Assembly: GCA_900549045.1 (NCBI GenBank)
Contig: URNE01000035.1
Span: 1-11,074, forward strand
Direction: 5' to 3'
DNA: 11,074 bases
From: an uncultured bacterium
Lineage (GTDB): Bacteria > Verrucomicrobiota > Lentisphaeria > Victivallales > UBA1829
Shown: positions 7,624 through 11,074 of the stretch, one piece after another
How the letters are laid out: each line of letters opens with the position of its first letter
How positions within the stretch are numbered: position 1 is the stretch's first letter
Position numbers and translations under genes: made by a program
The notes under the pieces: generated by a model
The model's database searches: none
What the model saw: the letters and a program-made list of their open reading frames with translations, nothing else
Told to the model about the DNA's origin: nothing

Positions 7624-7657
7624 CCGCCGGGGTTCGCGAGTCTACAGACCCCGGCGG
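7624..7657. terminator. Hairpin in the convergent gap, probable terminator of the GH78-like gene
   Basis: CCGCCGGGGT (7624-7633) pairs with ACCCCGGCGG (7648-7657) over 10 GC-rich bp around a 14-nt loop. It begins just 4 nt beyond the stop of the minus-strand glycosidase gene, where a terminator is expected. The minus-strand side has no T run (AGAAGATCC), so it is not a textbook intrinsic terminator. On the plus strand it is followed by GATTTTATC. It may block transcription from both sides or protect a 3' end. Confidence 0.5.
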
Positions 7658-7661
7658 GATT

Positions 7662-9242
7662 TTATCTCACAACTTCCACTCCTGCAGGAGCGGAAATGTC
7701 AAGATGATCCTTCTCCGCTTCGATGCGGACAACTCCATGCGGAGTCGGGAATGTCCCGCGCACATAATCCAGTCCGGCGAGGTCCGGGCGGATCTCCAGT
7801 TTCCGGCAGCCGGGGGCGAGAATCTTTACCCCGAGGACACGTTCGCTCAGGAACGGAGCCGGACCGCATGCCCAGCCGTGACAGAGACTGTGGCGCAGTC
7901 CTTTATAGCAGTAGTTGCCGAAATCGGCGTGAAGATCCTTCTTGCCCGGAACGGGAAGTTCCGAGACCGGAGAGGTGTTCTCCAGCCAGTCCAGATCAAA
8001 ATCTTCCCAGAAGGTCGTTGCGCCGTAATCCAGCATGGCACCCCAGTAGCGGCGGATAAGATCCAGCGCGGATGCGGTCGGCTGGGCGCGCAGCATGTAG
8101 TAGCCGTAAAAAGTGCTCACGCCGCGGAACGGATCACGGAGAATGACATCCGAACGGTCGGCAAGCCCGGAAAGAGTCTGAACCGCCGCCGCGGACTTGC
8201 TGCCCGCGCAATCCGGTAGGCATTTTCCCATGCGAGCAAGCGTGCGGTGCAGTTCTGAAACATCAAAATCAAGAACCTGTCCAAGCTCAATTCCGCACTT
8301 CAGAGTCCAGAAAAGAAGTCCCTGAAGCCCCGCGTGCATGGTGACCGGATTGTCGTTGTTCGGCCAGTCGAGGAAACGCCACGCGGGAATCTGCTCGCTG
8401 CCGTTCTCATCCACCCAGGAACAGAAGATCGGAAGAAGCCCCGTCAGGTATTCCCGCTGCTCCTGCAGCCATGCGAGATTTCCGCTGTGACGGTAATAGT
8501 CGCAGATCGTAATCACCCACCAGCACGAATAAGAGGGAATGCCGTTCATCATGGCGGGAAGCGGCGTGCGGCCGCGCTGGAAATCCAGCGTAGCCGGAAT
8601 CAGAGAGGTATCGCGGAAAACGGAAAGGATGCCGCGAACCTCCGGGTTCATGTCACCCATCCAGACAAGGCGGTCGCGCTTTGCTCCATCGTAAATGTAA
8701 TCCTGCATATTGAGATGAACCGTATAGGCGGCGGTTTTCCAGATCCGGTTCAGACGTTCATCCGAAGATTCAAACGACCCCGCATATTCCAGATCGCGGA
8801 AAACGGCAACGGCAAGCACATTGAGCAGACAGAGATTTCCGCGGACCGCATCAATGCGGACAAAACGGAAGGCTGTGCTGCCGTACTCCAGCATTCCGTA
8901 CTTCGGGATATCAAGAATGGTGTCATGAATCGCATGATCCTCATCGGGCGTACCCATCGCTTCACTCGCCGACTCGCCGAAGCGGAGACGGATGCGCGCT
9001 CCGCCATCCAAATCACTGAGCAGACGAATTCCGCCGTGCAGCTCGATCCCGAAATCAAGAAGAATCCCCCCGCCGTCCGCAATTTCAAGATGAGTGTGGA
9101 CACGGGGTGCGTCAATACCCGGTTGAATCTCCATCCGTCCGGGCAGATCCTCCGCATGGGAACAGCCCTGCTGCCAGACAATACGCTGAACCGGAAGATA
9201 TTCCCGGACTCGTGTGTCTCTGATTCCATTTTTGTAGAACAT
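7662..9242 (-). CDS. GH78-like alpha-L-rhamnosidase, short cytoplasmic form
   Basis: A 526-residue glycoside hydrolase resembling the GH78 catalytic (alpha/alpha)6 barrel, which removes terminal alpha-L-rhamnose. A beta-rich N-terminal part (about 1-150) leads into ESSDERLNRIWKTAAYT (158-174), typical of the barrel start. The acid-site segment DGAKRDRLVWMGDMNPE follows at 185-201, then GATTFWEDF (407-415) with Glu413 as the likely base. HSLCHGWACGPAPFL (451-465) and LGVKILAPGCRKLEIRPDL precede a small C-terminal beta domain. No signal peptide is seen, so it probably acts on imported oligosaccharides. It is shorter than classical multi-domain GH78 enzymes (often near 900 residues). Asp190 stands where a Glu acts in characterised members, so substrate and even activity are uncertain. 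CTCCTTCT (9248-9255) is the complement of a strong ribosome site AGAAGGAG and fixes the start. Sampled lines are less GC-rich (about 48-58%) than neighbouring genes. Confidence 0.82.
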   Translation of the reverse strand: MFYKNGIRDTRVREYLPVQRIVWQQGCSHAEDLPGRMEIQPGIDAPRVHTHLEIADGGGILLDFGIELHGGIRLLSDLDGGARIRLRFGESASEAMGTPDEDHAIHDTILDIPKYGMLEYGSTAFRFVRIDAVRGNLCLLNVLAVAVFRDLEYAGSFESSDERLNRIWKTAAYTVHLNMQDYIYDGAKRDRLVWMGDMNPEVRGILSVFRDTSLIPATLDFQRGRTPLPAMMNGIPSYSCWWVITICDYYRHSGNLAWLQEQREYLTGLLPIFCSWVDENGSEQIPAWRFLDWPNNDNPVTMHAGLQGLLFWTLKCGIELGQVLDFDVSELHRTLARMGKCLPDCAGSKSAAAVQTLSGLADRSDVILRDPFRGVSTFYGYYMLRAQPTASALDLIRRYWGAMLDYGATTFWEDFDLDWLENTSPVSELPVPGKKDLHADFGNYCYKGLRHSLCHGWACGPAPFLSERVLGVKILAPGCRKLEIRPDLAGLDYVRGTFPTPHGVVRIEAEKDHLDISAPAGVEVVR

Positions 9243-9296
9243 TTTTTCTCCTTCTGTAATTTGACATAACTATAACACCCCGGCCAAAAAACCGCA

Positions 9297-9302
9297 ATTA
9301 TA
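9297..9302 (-). promoter_or_regulatory. -10 box of the GH78-like gene
   Basis: On the minus strand this is a perfect TATAAT preceded by TG (GATGATGTATAAT). A start site near 9290 would give a leader of about 48 nt ending in the ribosome site. No good -35 hexamer lies 16-18 nt upstream. That position falls inside the proximal copy of the direct repeat, which suggests an activator-dependent promoter. Confidence 0.55.
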
Positions 9303-9316
9303 CATCATCCGTTTTT

Positions 9317-9349
9317 ATTATCATTTTCAACAAAAGCATTATCATTTTC
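9317..9349 (-). repeat. Two 12-bp direct repeats, 21-bp period, candidate activator site
   Basis: GAAAATGATAAT occurs twice on the minus strand, at 9328-9317 and 9349-9338, identical and exactly 21 bp apart (two helical turns). The proximal copy covers the -35 position of the TATAAT promoter. Tandem half-sites about 21 bp apart next to a weak -35 are the layout of AraC/XylS-family activator sites, which commonly control sugar catabolism genes. No such regulator gene is in the window, so the regulator is inferred only. Confidence 0.6.
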
Positions 9350-9373
9350 CGTTTCTGCAAAATTCAGAAACGG
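9349..9373. promoter_or_regulatory. 9-bp inverted repeat between dinB and the GH78-like gene
   Basis: CCGTTTCTG (9349-9357) and CAGAAACGG (9365-9373) are perfect reverse complements with a 7-nt centre. The repeat lies 4 nt past the dinB stop codon and abuts the distal direct repeat. It may be the dinB 3' hairpin, though no T run follows on the minus strand (AAAATGATAATG), or an operator for the glycosidase gene. Confidence 0.5.
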
Positions 9374-9377
9374 GATA

Positions 9378-10493
9378 TCACCACTTCCGGAAAGGAAGGG
9401 CTTTCATGAACTCGAATTCCGGCTGATACATCGCGCCGGACGGAATATGCTCGCCGTAAAAACCGGAAACGGTCACGCCGAGCAGGCGCAGTTTGATTCT
9501 GCCCGCATCCGTCTTCGGAAGAAGCTCCTCCACCGTGCGCATGATCGTGTCGTCGTCGTTGAAATAATCGGGAAGCGTGCGGCTGCGCGTGATGGTGCGG
9601 AAATCGAAATACTTGATCTTCAGAGAGACCGTCTTGGCGATCAGATCCCGTTTGCGCATATCCTCGCCGACTTCGCGCGACTGGCGGCGGAGAACGGAAC
9701 GGATCATCGCCATGTCGTCGCTGTCCTCCTCAAACGTCTCTTCGGTGCCGAGCGACTTGCGCTCGCGGTCGGGGCAGACCTCGCGGGTGTCGATGCCGCG
9801 CACGATGTCGTAGTAGAACTCCCCGACCGCGCCGAACGCAAGGGCAAGTTCCAGTTTCGACTTCCGGCGCAGATCCGCGCCGTTGCGGATGCCGAGCTTG
9901 TGCATTGCCTCCGCCGTGGCGCGTCCGACGCCGTAAAACTTCTCTATGGGCAGAGAATCCAGAAGCGCCGCAGCGTCCTGCGGACGAACCACGGTCAGAC
10001 CGTCGGGTTTGCGGAGGTCGGACGCCGTCTTCGCAAGGAATTTGTTGAAGGAAACGCCCGCCGAGGCGGTGAGCCCGCGCGTCACCCGACGGATTTTCTG
10101 CTTGATTTCCCGTGCAATCGTGCTGGCGTACGGGATGTTTTTCTTGTTTTCCGTGACATCCAGATAGGCTTCATCAAGCGAAAGCGGCTCGACGAGGTCG
10201 GTGTATTCATGAAAGACCGCGTGCATGAGCGCGGAGGCCTCGCGGTACGCTGCGCCGCGCGGTTTCAGAAATATTCCGTGCGGACAGAGCCGTTTTGCCA
10301 TATCCGCCGACATTGCGGAGTGAACGCCGAACTTGCGCGCCTCGTAGGAGGCGGTGCATACGACGCCGCGCGTTCCGGGCATCCCGCCGACGATCACCGG
10401 CTTCCCGCGCAAAGACGGGTTGTCGCGGATTTCAACGGAAGCGTAGAACGCGTCCATGTCGATATGAATGATTTTACGGATCGGCAAATCCAT
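9378..10493 (-). CDS. dinB: DNA polymerase IV (Y-family translesion polymerase)
   Basis: A 371-residue Y-family, error-prone polymerase that copies past damaged bases; it acts in the cytoplasm on stalled forks. IIHIDMDAFYASVE at 8-21 carries the first catalytic Asp12. SLDEAYLD (105-112) carries Asp107 and Glu108. GVSFNKFLAKTASDLRKPDG and the helix-hairpin-helix-like IEKFYGVGRATAEAMHKLGI follow, then the little-finger domain from about 240 (RKSLGTEETFEED). Length is slightly above E. coli Pol IV (351). The end (QPEFEF at 357-362, then FMKALPFRKW) has no clear QLxLF-type sliding-clamp motif; QPEFEF is the nearest candidate. The gene starts 6 nt after the NUDIX stop, with GGTGA overlapping that stop as a modest ribosome site, so the two are probably co-translated. 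No LexA-type box is evident within the window. Confidence 0.95.
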   Translation of the reverse strand: MDLPIRKIIHIDMDAFYASVEIRDNPSLRGKPVIVGGMPGTRGVVCTASYEARKFGVHSAMSADMAKRLCPHGIFLKPRGAAYREASALMHAVFHEYTDLVEPLSLDEAYLDVTENKKNIPYASTIAREIKQKIRRVTRGLTASAGVSFNKFLAKTASDLRKPDGLTVVRPQDAAALLDSLPIEKFYGVGRATAEAMHKLGIRNGADLRRKSKLELALAFGAVGEFYYDIVRGIDTREVCPDRERKSLGTEETFEEDSDDMAMIRSVLRRQSREVGEDMRKRDLIAKTVSLKIKYFDFRTITRSRTLPDYFNDDDTIMRTVEELLPKTDAGRIKLRLLGVTVSGFYGEHIPSGAMYQPEFEFMKALPFRKW

Positions 10494-10499
10494 GAAAGG

Positions 10500-11045
10500 T
10501 CACCGCAGGGCAAGCGCGTACGCCATGACTTTCGCGTCGATTTTCGCGCCCTCTTCGACGGCTTTCCGGAGGAATGCGGGAAGCCCGGAGCGGGGAACAA
10601 GGAAGGTTTCGATGTGCTCGGAGTCGTCGAAATCGGTTTTGAGCTCCCCCTGCGCGGTCTCGTCGACTTCCATCAGGACGGGGACCACGAATTCTCCGGT
10701 GAGACCGGGGGAGTTGTAGGCCGGAGGAAGCAGCTCGCGGACGATTCCGGTGTATCCGGTCTCTTCGCGCAGTTCGCGGAGGGCGGCGGATTCAGGCGTT
10801 TCGCCGGGGTCGATGAGACCGGCGGGGAACTCGATCAGGAGAGCGTCCGCGGGCGGACGGTACTGACGGATCAGGATCAGGCGGTGCGAGGGCAGGAGTT
10901 CGACGACGAGAACGACGGCGCCGGCGCAGCGTTTCCGCGAGACGGTTTCCCAGAAACGGGTTTTATTCTCGAAATCGGTATATTCAAGCTGCTCGAGAGC
11001 AAGCCATTTTCCCGCTCCAAGTTCTTTTTTTCCTGTTATTTTCAT
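10500..11045 (-). CDS. NUDIX hydrolase, ADP-ribose pyrophosphatase-like
   Basis: A 181-residue NUDIX enzyme that likely cleaves ADP-ribose or a related nucleoside diphosphate derivative to two monophosphates with Mg2+. The NUDIX box is complete at residues 76-98: Gly76, five residues, Glu82, seven residues, Arg90-Glu91-Leu92, Glu94-Glu95, Gly97-Tyr98. RQYRPP before the box, EFPAGLIDPGE at its start and YNSPGLTGE after it are features of the ADP-ribose pyrophosphatase (NudF-like) group rather than MutT. The start at 11045 is chosen because AGGAGGTG lies 6 nt upstream. An in-frame GTG start at 11054 would lie inside that ribosome site and is unlikely. It is the first gene of a minus-strand pair with dinB. 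Its promoter lies beyond the contig end. Confidence 0.92.
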   Translation of the reverse strand: MKITGKKELGAGKWLALEQLEYTDFENKTRFWETVSRKRCAGAVVLVVELLPSHRLILIRQYRPPADALLIEFPAGLIDPGETPESAALRELREETGYTGIVRELLPPAYNSPGLTGEFVVPVLMEVDETAQGELKTDFDDSEHIETFLVPRSGLPAFLRKAVEEGAKIDAKVMAYALALR

Positions 11046-11074
11046 TAAAAACACCTCCTCTTCAGAAAAAAAAC

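Noticed and set aside
8334..9269. Plus-strand open frame of 311 codons
   Set aside because: It is antisense to the GH78-like gene, which has clear catalytic motifs and a strong ribosome site. No recognisable domain is present.
9447..11048. Plus-strand open frame of 533 codons
   Set aside because: It is antisense to dinB and the NUDIX gene, both unmistakable by motif.
11046..11054. GTG start for the NUDIX gene
   Set aside because: The GTG is part of the ribosome site AGGAGGTG that serves the ATG at 11045.

Overview
This looks like one complete assembled contig from a Gram-negative, probably anaerobic bacterium, most likely metagenomic. The coding DNA is moderately GC-rich (about 55-67% in lines sampled by eye) and the gaps between genes are very AT-rich. 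A sugar aminotransferase, an MsbA-like exporter, a phosphohexomutase and an intracellular GH78-like glycosidase with an AraC-style direct-repeat promoter would suit the PVC group (for example Lentisphaerota/Victivallales). That placement rests on general resemblance and is low confidence.

The first 63 bases are not genomic. They are an Illumina TruSeq adapter with index GATCAG, followed by a 12-A run and A-rich sequence, so the left end is a sequencing/assembly artefact. Genomic sequence is secure from about position 140-150. A 13-bp perfect inverted repeat (151-182) lies just before the first gene.

Plus strand, 234-7512: five genes in one direction. They are a DegT/DnrJ/EryC1/StrS aminotransferase, an MsbA-type ABC exporter (1-nt overlap with the first gene), threonine synthase (thrC), an iron-type alcohol dehydrogenase and a phosphomannomutase/phosphoglucomutase. 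The first four are packed with gaps of 14 nt or less and look like one operon. The mutase follows a 51-nt gap with its own promoter-like sequence. The sugar aminotransferase, lipid/glycan flippase-like exporter and phosphohexomutase fit cell-envelope glycan synthesis. thrC and the dehydrogenase have no obvious link to that job.

Convergent gap, 7513-7661: three hairpins in a row, two of them good intrinsic terminators for the plus-strand operon.

Minus strand, 11045-7662: a NUDIX hydrolase of the ADP-ribose pyrophosphatase type, then DNA polymerase IV (dinB) 6 nt downstream. After a 135-nt regulatory gap comes a GH78-like alpha-L-rhamnosidase without signal peptide. That gap holds a perfect TATAAT box on the minus strand and two exact 12-bp direct repeats 21 bp apart, a typical activator-site layout, plus a 9-bp inverted repeat.

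I found no tRNA, rRNA, CRISPR array, insertion sequence or phage gene, and no clearly new multi-gene system. The points most worth a second look are the adapter artefact, the direct-repeat promoter, the unusual catalytic-site residue in the glycosidase and the roughly 100-residue extra loop in the ABC exporter.
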